A stretch of DNA of 64,000 nt, from assembly GCA_964384825.1 (NCBI GenBank), contig CAYLMM010000006.1, positions 1-64,000 of the forward strand, in the 5' to 3' direction. The notes below the pieces were generated by a model. That model had not been told where the DNA came from. It searched no databases and saw only the letters and a list, made by a program, of their open reading frames with translations. Shown in pieces: positions 16,784 through 24,535 of this stretch. The DNA comes from CAYLMM01 sp964384825. GTDB taxonomy: Bacteria; Krumholzibacteriota; Krumholzibacteriia; LZORAL124-64-63. The number at the start of each line of letters is the position of its first letter. The stretch's first letter is position 1. Both the position numbers and the translations under genes were made by a program.

Positions 16784-17997
16784 GGGTGCTGCATCTGGTC
16801 AAGACGAGCGACGGAGCGGCGTGGGCCGCGGCCCAGGCGGCCGTGCTGGCGCGCGCCGGGGTCGAGGTGCATGCGGCCCTGCCCGCTTCCGAAGGCCGGA
16901 TGATGCCCGAGTGGCAGGCTTCGGGCGCCGCGCTGCACATCGTCGACTGCGACATGCCCTTGCGCCGGCCGCATCTGCTGGCCGGCCGACGCCGCGCCCT
17001 TCGCGAACTGGTGGAAAAAGTGGCGCCGGACATCATCCACAGCCACTTCGTCGGCACCACCATGCTGCTGCGCATGGCCCTGGGGCGAAAGCATCCCACG
17101 CCGCGGATCTTCCAGGTGCCGGGGCCGCTGCACATGGAGCATCCGGTGACGCGGCGCGCGGAAATGGCCCTGGCCGGACCGGCCGACCGCTGGATCGGGT
17201 CGAGCGATTTCATATGCTCGCTCTACCGCCGCGCCGGCGTCGCGGACGACCGACTTTTCCTGAGCTACTACGGTGCGAAGCTGCCCGCGCCGAACGAACG
17301 GACGGGCGCCCTGCGACGACGGCTCGGCATACCCGACGATGCCTTCGTGGCCGGGAGCGTGAACTGGATCTATCCGCCGAAACGCTGGCTGGGGCAGAGG
17401 GTGGGCCTGAAGGGCCACGAGGACGTGATCGATGCGCTGGGCCTCGCCATGGCCGAGGAGCCGCGCCTGCACGGGGTCCTGGTCGGGGGCGTCTTCGGAC
17501 GCGATCCCGGCGGGAAGCATTTCGCCCGGCTCAGGCGCAGGGCCGAAGAGGTCGGCCGCGGGCGGATCCACATGCCGGGTCCGATTCGTCCCGGCGAGGC
17601 CGACGACATCTGGCCCGATTTCGATTGCTGCCTGCACGCCCCCCAGTCGGAGAACTGCGGCGGGGTGATCGAGCCGATGCTCGCCGGCGTGCCGGTGGCC
17701 GCAGCGCGGGTGGGCGGGCTGCCCGAGGTCGTCCGCGACAAGGCGACCGGCCTGCTGACGCCCCCGCGGTCGCCGTCGGAACTGGCCCGGGCGCTGATCG
17801 AGATCGTGCGGACGCCCGGCCTCTCCGCGGCCCGCGCCGTCCGCGGCCGCTCGCTGGTGCGCACGATGTTCGACGTCGAGCGCACGGCCGCCGAGGTGCT
17901 GGCCGTCTACCGGCACCTGCTCGAACCCGATGCTCCGCCCCCGGCGTCCTTCGACGTCCGATCGTTCCTGGCGCGACGGGAAACGGAGGGCGCGTGA
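16780..17997 (+). CDS. Family 4 glycosyltransferase with a shortened donor-site motif
   Basis: A 405-residue GT-B glycosyltransferase. It starts MRVLHLVKTSDGAAW and has the C-terminal domain segment SENCGGVIEPMLAGVPVAA, then GGLPEVVRDKATGLL. The two acidic residues of the usual EX7E pattern are one residue closer here (E-N-C-G-G-V-I-E). The GTG at 16780 overlaps the previous stop and follows AAAGGA. A further in-frame ATG lies upstream at 16753 but has a poor site. The stop overlaps the next ATG by 1 nt. Confidence 0.85.
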   Translation: MRVLHLVKTSDGAAWAAAQAAVLARAGVEVHAALPASEGRMMPEWQASGAALHIVDCDMPLRRPHLLAGRRRALRELVEKVAPDIIHSHFVGTTMLLRMALGRKHPTPRIFQVPGPLHMEHPVTRRAEMALAGPADRWIGSSDFICSLYRRAGVADDRLFLSYYGAKLPAPNERTGALRRRLGIPDDAFVAGSVNWIYPPKRWLGQRVGLKGHEDVIDALGLAMAEEPRLHGVLVGGVFGRDPGGKHFARLRRRAEEVGRGRIHMPGPIRPGEADDIWPDFDCCLHAPQSENCGGVIEPMLAGVPVAAARVGGLPEVVRDKATGLLTPPRSPSELARALIEIVRTPGLSAARAVRGRSLVRTMFDVERTAAEVLAVYRHLLEPDAPPPASFDVRSFLARRETEGA

Positions 17998-18644
17998 TGT
18001 ACCGCCGCTGCGGCAAACGCCTTTTCGATGTCTGCGCCGCGGCCCTGGGGCTGCTGCTGCTCTCGCCGGCGCTGCTGCTGACGGCTCTGGCGGTGCGTCT
18101 GCGCCTCGGTTCGCCGGTGCTCTTCCGTCAGCGCCGGCCCGGCCGCGACGGCCGCCCGTTCACGATCCTGAAGTTCCGCACGATGCGCGAAGCGAACGGC
18201 GCCGACGGATCGCCCCGCCCCGATGCCGAGCGCCTGGACCGTTTCGGCCGCGCGCTGCGGGCGGCGAGTCTGGACGAGTTGCCCGAACTTGTGAACGTCC
18301 TGCGGGGGGAGATGAGCCTGGTCGGCCCGCGCCCCCTGCTGATGGAGTACCTGCCCCTCTACTCGCGCGAGCAGGCCCGTCGCCACGAGGTCCGGCCCGG
18401 CGTTACCGGCTGGGCCCAGGTCCGCGGCCGCAACGCCCTGGACTGGGACGAGAAATTCGCCCTCGACACCTGGTACGTGGATCATGTCGGCTTCGGATTG
18501 GATCTGCGGATCCTGCTGGCGACCGTCGCGGCCGTCTGCCGGCGGCGCGGCATCGGCCACGCCGGCCATGTCTCGATGCCCCGGTTCCGTGGACATCCGC
18601 AGACCGGGCGGGGAACCGATGAACCGGAAGGAAGGGACCGATGA
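17997..18644 (+). CDS. Polyprenyl-phosphate sugar-1-phosphate transferase (PglC-like)
   Basis: A 215-residue monotopic phosphoglycosyl transferase. The N-terminal KRLFDVCAAALGLLLLSPA is the re-entrant membrane helix. Then come LFRQRRPGRDG, FTILKFRTM, the conserved DELPELVNVL with the catalytic Asp-Glu nearby, MSLVGPRP and a C-terminal half of WDEKFALDTWYVDH. Enzymes of this size resemble C. jejuni PglC, which moves phospho-diNAcBac to undecaprenyl phosphate to start glycan assembly. ATG at 17997 follows ACGGAGGG and overlaps the preceding stop by 1 nt. It overlaps the PglD-like gene by 4 nt. Confidence 0.9.
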   Translation: MYRRCGKRLFDVCAAALGLLLLSPALLLTALAVRLRLGSPVLFRQRRPGRDGRPFTILKFRTMREANGADGSPRPDAERLDRFGRALRAASLDELPELVNVLRGEMSLVGPRPLLMEYLPLYSREQARRHEVRPGVTGWAQVRGRNALDWDEKFALDTWYVDHVGFGLDLRILLATVAAVCRRRGIGHAGHVSMPRFRGHPQTGRGTDEPEGRDR

Positions 18645-19288
18645 AGAATCGGACGGGAAAGAGGCTGGTGATCATCGGCGCGTCGGGCCACGGCCGCGTC
18701 GCGATGGATATCGCCGGCGCGCTCGAGTTGCCGTTGGCCGGATTCGTCGACCGGTCCGTGCCGGTGGGCGAGAGGATCCACGGTCATCCGGTGCTGGCTG
18801 CCGAGCCCGAGGAATGCGCGGCCCTGACCGAGGGCGCCGCCGACTGGTTCGTGGCCATCGGCGAGAACGCCGTCCGTCGCGACCTGTTCGCCCGTCTGCG
18901 GAAGATCACCGGCCACGATCCGATCAATCTGATCCACCCCTACGCCGCGATCAGCGGCCTGGCCGCTTTCGGAGCGGGCGTCTTCGTGGGTCCGGGCGCG
19001 GTGGTGAACGTGGATGCCCGGCTCGAGGACGGGGTGATCCTCAACACCTCCGCCAGCGTGGATCACGACGGCGTGCTCTGCGCCTTCAGCCAGGTTTCGC
19101 CGGGATGCCGGCTGGCCGGGAACGTGACCGTCGGGGAAGAGGCCTTCCTGGGCACCGGCGCCTCGTTGATCCCCGGGGTGACCGTGGGCAGCGGCGCGGT
19201 GGTGGGCGCGGGCGCGGTGGTCGTGGAAAACGTGCCGCCCCGGGTCACGGTGGTCGGCGTACCGGCCAGGACCCGAGGCGGCATCTAG
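18641..19288 (+). CDS. PglD/NeuD-family sugar N-acetyltransferase
   Basis: A 215-residue acetyltransferase. The N-terminal nucleotide-sugar-binding domain has VIIGASGHGRVAMDI. The C-terminal part is a left-handed beta-helix with VDHDGVL carrying the probable general-base His, followed by VSPGCRLAGNVTVGEEAFLG. In PglD this enzyme N-acetylates UDP-4-amino-sugar to UDP-diNAcBac. It lies directly after the PglC-like gene (4-nt overlap), the same order as in pgl loci. NeuD-type O-acetylation is the alternative, but the neighbouring dehydratase, aminotransferase and PglC-like gene favour the bacillosamine route. Confidence 0.88.
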   Translation: MKNRTGKRLVIIGASGHGRVAMDIAGALELPLAGFVDRSVPVGERIHGHPVLAAEPEECAALTEGAADWFVAIGENAVRRDLFARLRKITGHDPINLIHPYAAISGLAAFGAGVFVGPGAVVNVDARLEDGVILNTSASVDHDGVLCAFSQVSPGCRLAGNVTVGEEAFLGTGASLIPGVTVGSGAVVGAGAVVVENVPPRVTVVGVPARTRGGI

Positions 19289-19323
19289 CGGAGGATTCTC
19301 CAGGCGGATCTTCAGGCGGTCCT

Positions 19324-20490
19324 TCAGGCGGTCCGGCCGGCGGCGGCTCTGGCCACGGCGCTCCCGCCCTCGAGGATCGCTTCTCCGGTCTCCCGCAGCG
19401 CGCTGCAGACCACGTCCACCTGCCGGGGCTTCAGCCCGTTGAAGAACGGCAGGGCGATGGTCCTTTCGGACAGGGATTCGCAGACCGGGAAGGATCCCGG
19501 CTCGAACCCGAAGCGTTCGCGCAGGAAGGGCTGCAGGTGGACCGGCGGGAAGTAGTTGCTGCAGCCGATTCCCCGGCCTCGCATCAGATCCATCATCCGG
19601 TCGCGGTCCTCGCGGCCGAACTCCTCGGACAGGGCGATCACGAAGACGAACCAGCTGCGGCCGGCGCTCTCGGGCTCGGCCTGCAGGCTCAGCCACGGGA
19701 TGTCGGCCAGGCGCTCGCGGTACAGTTCGGCGACCGCCGCGCGGCGCGACAGGATCTCGTCGATGCGGCTGAGCTGGGCGATCCCCAGGGCGGCGGAGAT
19801 GTCGCTCATCCGGTAGTTGTAGCCGAGTCGTTCGTGGGCCAGCCAGCCCGGACCCTCGCCGCGGCCCTGGTTGCGCAGGGAGCGGCAGTGGGCGGCGATG
19901 CGGTCGTCGTCGGTCATCAGCAGGCCGCCCTCGCCGGTGGTGATCTGCTTGTTGGGATAGAAGGCCAGCACCGAGACGTCGGCGTTCTTGCCGACCACCG
20001 AGCGACGGTCCCAGGCGCCGATGGCCTCGCAGGCGTCCTCCACGATCCACAGTCCGTGGCGGTCGGCGAAATCGCGCACGGCGCCGGTGTCGTAGGGCAC
20101 GCCGAAGACGTGGACCGGCAGCAGGCCGACCGTCCGGGGCGTCAGGGCCGATTCCAGCGCGCCGACGTCCAGGTTCCAGTTTTCGGGGTCGATGTCGACG
20201 TAGCGCGGCCGGCCCTCGGGATAGAGGATGCAGTTGGTCGAGGCGATGAAGGTGAACGGAGTGGTGATCACTTCGTCGCCGCGTTCGAGGCCGAGAGCCA
20301 GCATGGCCAGGTGCAGGGCACTGGTACCGCTGTTGACGGCGATGGCATGTTTTCGATCATGGTAGGCCGCCATCCGGCGCTCGAATTCGCGCAGTTTGGG
20401 GCCGAGGGCGAGGTCGGACGTCAGCAGGACTTCGTTGACCGCGTCGCGTTCCAGATCCGTGATGTCGGGGCGGGAGAGGGGAATCTGCAC
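19324..20490 (-). CDS. DegT/DnrJ/EryC1 aminotransferase (PglE-like)
   Basis: A 388-residue PLP-dependent sugar aminotransferase. It has IPLSRPDITD at the start, AVNSGTSALHLAMLALG, FTFIASTNCILYPEG, VEDACEAIGA, and the PLP-lysine segment SVLAFYPNKQITTGEGG. In PglE the enzyme transaminates the 4-keto sugar made by PglF, giving the substrate of PglD. It is convergent with the PglD-like gene and 35 bp away. Start taken as GTG at 20490, with AAGGAT upstream. The frame stays open further upstream, but those residues are unlike the family. It has its own sigma-54-like promoter at 20619-20634. Confidence 0.92.
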   Translation of the reverse strand: MQIPLSRPDITDLERDAVNEVLLTSDLALGPKLREFERRMAAYHDRKHAIAVNSGTSALHLAMLALGLERGDEVITTPFTFIASTNCILYPEGRPRYVDIDPENWNLDVGALESALTPRTVGLLPVHVFGVPYDTGAVRDFADRHGLWIVEDACEAIGAWDRRSVVGKNADVSVLAFYPNKQITTGEGGLLMTDDDRIAAHCRSLRNQGRGEGPGWLAHERLGYNYRMSDISAALGIAQLSRIDEILSRRAAVAELYRERLADIPWLSLQAEPESAGRSWFVFVIALSEEFGREDRDRMMDLMRGRGIGCSNYFPPVHLQPFLRERFGFEPGSFPVCESLSERTIALPFFNGLKPRQVDVVCSALRETGEAILEGGSAVARAAAGRTA

Positions 20491-20618
20491 GTCATCATCC
20501 TTTTCGGGCGGAATTCCGGCCGCGTGTTGGGCGGGCGAGTGGAGGCCGGGACCGCATCGGCGTGCGAATCTACCGGCCACAGCATACGCGACCCGCAAGA
20601 GGATCGCACGCCCGGCTG

Positions 20619-20634
20619 TGCAAGATCGTTGCCA
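20619..20634 (-). promoter_or_regulatory. Sigma-54 (-24/-12) promoter of the aminotransferase gene
   Basis: On the minus strand: TGGCAACGATCTTGCA, matching TGGCA-N6-TTGCA with GG-N10-GC spacing. The predicted start is near 20608, giving a leader of about 118 nt to the GTG at 20490. This is almost the same leader length as at the left end of the cluster. Confidence 0.65.
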
Positions 20635-20735
20635 TCGATCAACGGCAGGGATATTCATGGTGGCTAGCGGCGGAGCGGAAACTTATTGTTGGAAGCGATG
20701 GTAACGCGCACGGCGCCTCAGGACGGAGACCGGCG

Positions 20736-21464
20736 ATGAGCTACGCGATTCTCGGAGACATCCACGCCAACATCGAGGCCCTGACCGCGGTCCTGGCCGA
20801 GGCCGGGCGTCTGGGCGCCGACCGGATCTTCTGCGTCGGCGACGTGGTCGGCTACAACGCCAGTCCCGTCGAATGCGTCGATCTGCTCATGGGCTCGGAG
20901 ATCGAGGGCGTCGTCCTGGGCAATCACGACGCCGCGGCCGCCGGCGAGAGCGACCTGCCCTGCTACAACCCCATGGCCGCCGCGTCCATGGCCTGGACCC
21001 GCGCACGGCTGCGGCCCGAACAGAGGCGATGGCTCGGGGCGCTGCCGATGAGCATCCGCGTCGACGACGACATGACCTTGGTGCATGCCTCTCTCGAAAG
21101 CCCCGGCCTCTGGTCTTACGTGCTGGACGATGAATCCGCCCGGGGCAGCCTCGAGATGCTCGACACCCAGGTCTGCTTCTACGGCCACGTGCACATCCCC
21201 CGGGTCTTCCGCAGCAACGGTCCGGGTTCGGGCGCTCCGCTGGCCGACATCCGGCTCGATCCGGGAACGCGCTACCTGATCAACGTCGGCAGCGTGGGCC
21301 AGCCCCGCGACCGCGATCCCCGGGCGGCGCTGGTGATCTTCGACCCCGCGGCCGGGACGGTCGCGCTGCACCGGGTCGAATACGATGTCGACGGCGCCTG
21401 CAGGCGGATCCTGGATGCGGGACTTCCGTCGCGGTTGGCCGAGCGCCTGAAAGAGGGCCGCTGA
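20736..21464 (+). CDS. Calcineurin-like metallophosphoesterase (YfcE/ApaH-like fold)
   Basis: A 242-residue metallophosphoesterase. The metal-ligand motifs are visible in order: GDIHANIEAL (Asp, His), GDVVGYN (Asp), LGNHDAA (Asn-His), and the later His motifs VHASLE and YGHVHIPRVF. Such enzymes hydrolyse phosphomono- or diesters. The substrate cannot be inferred, although DUF2437/YfcE-like members act on small phosphodiesters. ATG at 20736 follows GGAG. It is followed 25 bp later by the DsrC gene and may be co-transcribed with it. Confidence 0.88.
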   Translation: MSYAILGDIHANIEALTAVLAEAGRLGADRIFCVGDVVGYNASPVECVDLLMGSEIEGVVLGNHDAAAAGESDLPCYNPMAAASMAWTRARLRPEQRRWLGALPMSIRVDDDMTLVHASLESPGLWSYVLDDESARGSLEMLDTQVCFYGHVHIPRVFRSNGPGSGAPLADIRLDPGTRYLINVGSVGQPRDRDPRAALVIFDPAAGTVALHRVEYDVDGACRRILDAGLPSRLAERLKEGR

Positions 21465-21489
21465 GCCCGTTTTCCCACGTAAGGATCCC

Positions 21490-21807
21490 ATGGCCCGCTT
21501 CCGGCACGAAGACGACAGCTTCGAGATCGACGACGACGGCTTCCTGATCGATCCCGACCTCTGGACGCCCGAACTCGGCGCGGCGATGGCCGCCGCCGAC
21601 GGCATCGCCGAACTGGGCGACGAGCACAGGCGCGTGATGAACTTCATCCGCGAGCACTGGCTCGCCCACGGCGCGGCGCCGATGATCCGGGTGCTCTGCC
21701 GCGAGACCGGCCTCTCCCTGCTGCGGATCTACGATCTCTTCCCCGACGGTCCCACCCGCGGCGCCTGCCGCTACGCCGGCCTGCCCAAGCCCGACGGCTG
21801 CGTCTGA
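21490..21807 (+). CDS. dsrC: DsrC/TusE-family sulfur carrier protein with both C-terminal cysteines
   Basis: A 105-residue DsrC-type protein. It has DGFLIDPDLWTPEL near the N-terminus and the C-terminal arm RGACRYAGLPKPDGCV, with Cys93 and penultimate Cys104. Both cysteines with this spacing mark true DsrC; TusE and similar forms keep only the last one. In sulfite reducers the two cysteines carry a trisulfide from DsrAB to the membrane complex. No dsrAB, dsrMK or tus gene is in this window. The gene is preceded by AAGGATC and sits behind the metallophosphoesterase gene. Confidence 0.92.
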   Translation: MARFRHEDDSFEIDDDGFLIDPDLWTPELGAAMAAADGIAELGDEHRRVMNFIREHWLAHGAAPMIRVLCRETGLSLLRIYDLFPDGPTRGACRYAGLPKPDGCV

Positions 21808-21835
21808 CCCCCCCGGCCCCTTCGGCCGGCGGGTC
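21806..21835 (+). terminator. GC-rich hairpin after dsrC
   Basis: GACCC and CCGGCC pair with GGCCGG and GGGTC around a CCTTC loop, starting at the stop codon. There is only a short T-run (GTTT) after it, so it is a weak terminator candidate. Confidence 0.4.
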
Positions 21836-21949
21836 CGTTTCGCGCGCGGTTGTCTCGCGGCGCGAGAGGGTCTAGACTGCGGGGGCGGTCGCCGCGCAGA
21901 ACCGGCGCCGCCTCGATCGGTCCCTCCAGAGAAAAAGGGGTGTCACGAT

Positions 21950-23683
21950 ATGAAGATGCCGCGGTTGATCCCGTTCGCCCTGTTGATGGTCCTGCTCGTC
22001 GCCGGCTGCGGCCGCGGTCCCGACCAGGACGAGATCTTCGTCGACCTGGCCGGGCGCTGCCTGTCCGGGATGCGGGCCCTGGAGCCGGAATGGGCCACCG
22101 AGCTCGGCGACCACCGTTTCGACGACCGGCTCGCCGATCATTCCGAGGCCGGTTACGAGGCCCGGCGCGTCTTCTGCGCCGCCTATCTCGATTCCCTCGA
22201 ATCGATCCGGCCGAACAGGCTCGACGAGGTGAACCGGATCGATTACCGGATCCTGGTCAACGCCCTCGAGGGCCGCCTCTACGAATACGAGGAGATCCGG
22301 GAGTACCGGTGGAATCCGCTGCGCTACAACGTCGGCGGCGCGATCTACTCGCTGCTCGCCCGTGATTTCGCCCCGATCCGCGAGCGGCTGATCGCGGTGA
22401 AGGGCCGCCTGGAGGACGTTCCGGCCGTGCTCGCCGCCGCGAGGGAGAACATCGACCGCGCGCCGCGGGTGCACGTCGAGACGGCCATCGTCCAGAACCG
22501 GGGCAACATCACCCTGGTGATGGATGATCTGAAGGGCTTCCTCGACCACGAGCCCGACCTGATCCCCGAAATGCGCGACGCCAGGGCCGGCGCCATCGCC
22601 GCCCTGGAGAGCTACGGGTCCTGGCTCGAGGGCACGCTGCTGCCCGCGGCCGACGAGGATTTCCGTCTCGGCGAGCAGAAGTTCGCCCGCAAGCTGCGGT
22701 ACACCCTCGATTCCGACCGCACGCCCGACGACATCATCGAGACCGCCGAACGCGACCTGGCCGCCACCCGCGCGCGCATGGCCGAGGTGGCGCGGCCGCT
22801 GTACGCGTCCTATTTCCCCGAGCGGATGCAGAACGGCCCCGAACCCGACGAGCAGGAACTGATCGGCGCCGTCCTGGACCGCCTGGCCGAGCAGAGGCCG
22901 GACAACGGGACGATCGTCGAGAAGGCCAGGGCCACCCTGCGGGCCTGCACCGATTTCGTCCGGGATAAGGATCTGGTGACCCTGCCCGAGGATCCGGTGC
23001 GGATCATCGTGATGCCCGAGTTCCAGCGCGGGGTGGCGATCGCCTACTGCGACGCGCCCGGGCCGCTGGACGAGGGCCTGCCCACCTTCTTCGCCATCTC
23101 GCCGACGCCCGCCGACTGGTCCGCCGAACGGGTCGAGTCGTATTTCCGCGAGTACAACGACTACATGCTGAAGGATCTGACCATCCACGAGGCCATGCCC
23201 GGCCACTACCTGCAGCTGGCCCACGCCAACGCCTTCGAGGCGCCGACGATCATCCGCTCGATGCTCTCGAGCGGCGTGTTCGTCGAGGGCTGGGCGACCT
23301 ACGCCGAGCACCTGATGTCCGAGCAGGGATTCGGCGGACCCGAAACCACGATGCAGCAGCTGAAGATGCGGCTGCGGCTGATCATCAACGCCATGCTCGA
23401 CCAGGGGATCCATTGCCGCGGCATGACCCGCGAGCAGGCGATGGATCTGATGATGAACCAGGGATTCCAGGAGGAGGGCGAGGCCCACGGCAAGTGGCGC
23501 CGCGCCTGCATGAGTTCGACCCAGCTCTCGACCTACTACGTGGGCAACATCGAGGTCAAGAGGCTGCGGGCCGACTACCACGCCAAGCACCGCGCCGATT
23601 TTTCGGAGAAGGCCTTCCACGACGAGCTGCTGTCGTTCGGCTCGCCGGCTCCGAAATACGTGCGGGAGCTGATGGACCTCTAG
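21950..23683 (+). CDS. DUF885-family lipoprotein (zinc-peptidase-like)
   Basis: A 577-residue lipoprotein. The signal peptide ends in the lipobox LVAGC (Cys near 22). The family hallmark HEAMPGH is at 413-419, a gluzincin-like HExxPGH in which His413, Glu414 and His419 could bind zinc. Later EGWATYAEHLM supplies a possible third ligand Glu. DUF885 proteins are abundant in FCB bacteria and are thought to be envelope peptidases; no substrate is known to me. It is preceded by a weak ribosome site and stands alone, convergent with mutM. Confidence 0.85.
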   Translation: MKMPRLIPFALLMVLLVAGCGRGPDQDEIFVDLAGRCLSGMRALEPEWATELGDHRFDDRLADHSEAGYEARRVFCAAYLDSLESIRPNRLDEVNRIDYRILVNALEGRLYEYEEIREYRWNPLRYNVGGAIYSLLARDFAPIRERLIAVKGRLEDVPAVLAAARENIDRAPRVHVETAIVQNRGNITLVMDDLKGFLDHEPDLIPEMRDARAGAIAALESYGSWLEGTLLPAADEDFRLGEQKFARKLRYTLDSDRTPDDIIETAERDLAATRARMAEVARPLYASYFPERMQNGPEPDEQELIGAVLDRLAEQRPDNGTIVEKARATLRACTDFVRDKDLVTLPEDPVRIIVMPEFQRGVAIAYCDAPGPLDEGLPTFFAISPTPADWSAERVESYFREYNDYMLKDLTIHEAMPGHYLQLAHANAFEAPTIIRSMLSSGVFVEGWATYAEHLMSEQGFGGPETTMQQLKMRLRLIINAMLDQGIHCRGMTREQAMDLMMNQGFQEEGEAHGKWRRACMSSTQLSTYYVGNIEVKRLRADYHAKHRADFSEKAFHDELLSFGSPAPKYVRELMDL

Positions 23684-23712
23684 GGAACGGCCGCGGCCCG
23701 GACGCCGCGGTT

Positions 23713-24534
23713 CTATGCGGGCGGCTGGCAGGACGGGCAGAAATGCGTCGACCTGCCGGCCGCCCGGATCTTCTGCAGGGTCGTTCCGCAATCGCGGCAC
23801 GGCTCCCCGTCGCGCTGGAAGACCCTCAGCTTGCGCCGGAAGTTGCCAGGCCGGCCGTCGAACCCCGCGAAATTCAGGAAGGTCGTGCCGCCGTGGTCGA
23901 TCGCCAGGCGCAGCACCCCCTTGACGGCGCGGTGCAGCCGCCGGAGTTCGCCGTCGTCGAGGTCGCAGGGGCGGCGCAGGGGGTGCAGCCGGGCGCGGAA
24001 GAGGGCCTCGTCGGCGTAGATGTTGCCGATCCCGCTGGCGATCCCCTGGTCCAGCAGCGCCGCCTTCAGCGGGCAGCGGCGATGGGCGAAGCGCGCCTTC
24101 CATTCCCTCAGCCCGATCTCCAGCATGTCCGGCCCCACGTGATCCATGCACCGCGGCGCCTCGCCGTCCTCGACCAGGGTCAGACGGCCGAACTTGCGCT
24201 GGTCGCGGAAATGGGCGAGCCGGCCCTCGAAGTCGAAAGTGGCGCGGACCTGGCGATCGGGCGCGTAATCGGGATGGATGAGGAACTGGCCGGTCATCCG
24301 CAGGTGGATCATCAGGTAGGAGGCGTCGCCGTCGTCGCCGGCGAAGGTCAGCAGCATGTACTTGCCGCGGCGGCGGACGGTGGTCAGCCTCTTGCGCAGC
24401 AGGGCGCGGCGCACGGCCCGGGCCGAGGGTTCGCAGCAGCCGGCCCACCCGGTGCGCAGGGCGGTCAGGCGCCGTCCGGCCAGCAGATCGCGCAGGGCGC
24501 GGGCGACGTTCTCGACCTCGGGCAGCTCGGGCAT
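23713..24534 (-). CDS. mutM: Formamidopyrimidine-DNA glycosylase (Fpg/MutM)
   Basis: A 273-residue base-excision repair enzyme that removes 8-oxoguanine and Fapy lesions and cleaves the backbone. The mature N-terminus is PELPEVE, providing the catalytic Pro1 and Glu2. RRGKYML has the conserved Lys. The C-terminal zinc finger is C-x2-C (CRDC) followed by C-x2-C (CPSC). Length is normal. Its start lies 1 nt after the stop of the TerB/DnaJ gene, so the two are probably one operon. Confidence 0.96.
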   Translation of the reverse strand: MPELPEVENVARALRDLLAGRRLTALRTGWAGCCEPSARAVRRALLRKRLTTVRRRGKYMLLTFAGDDGDASYLMIHLRMTGQFLIHPDYAPDRQVRATFDFEGRLAHFRDQRKFGRLTLVEDGEAPRCMDHVGPDMLEIGLREWKARFAHRRCPLKAALLDQGIASGIGNIYADEALFRARLHPLRRPCDLDDGELRRLHRAVKGVLRLAIDHGGTTFLNFAGFDGRPGNFRRKLRVFQRDGEPCRDCGTTLQKIRAAGRSTHFCPSCQPPA

Positions 24535-24535
24535 C

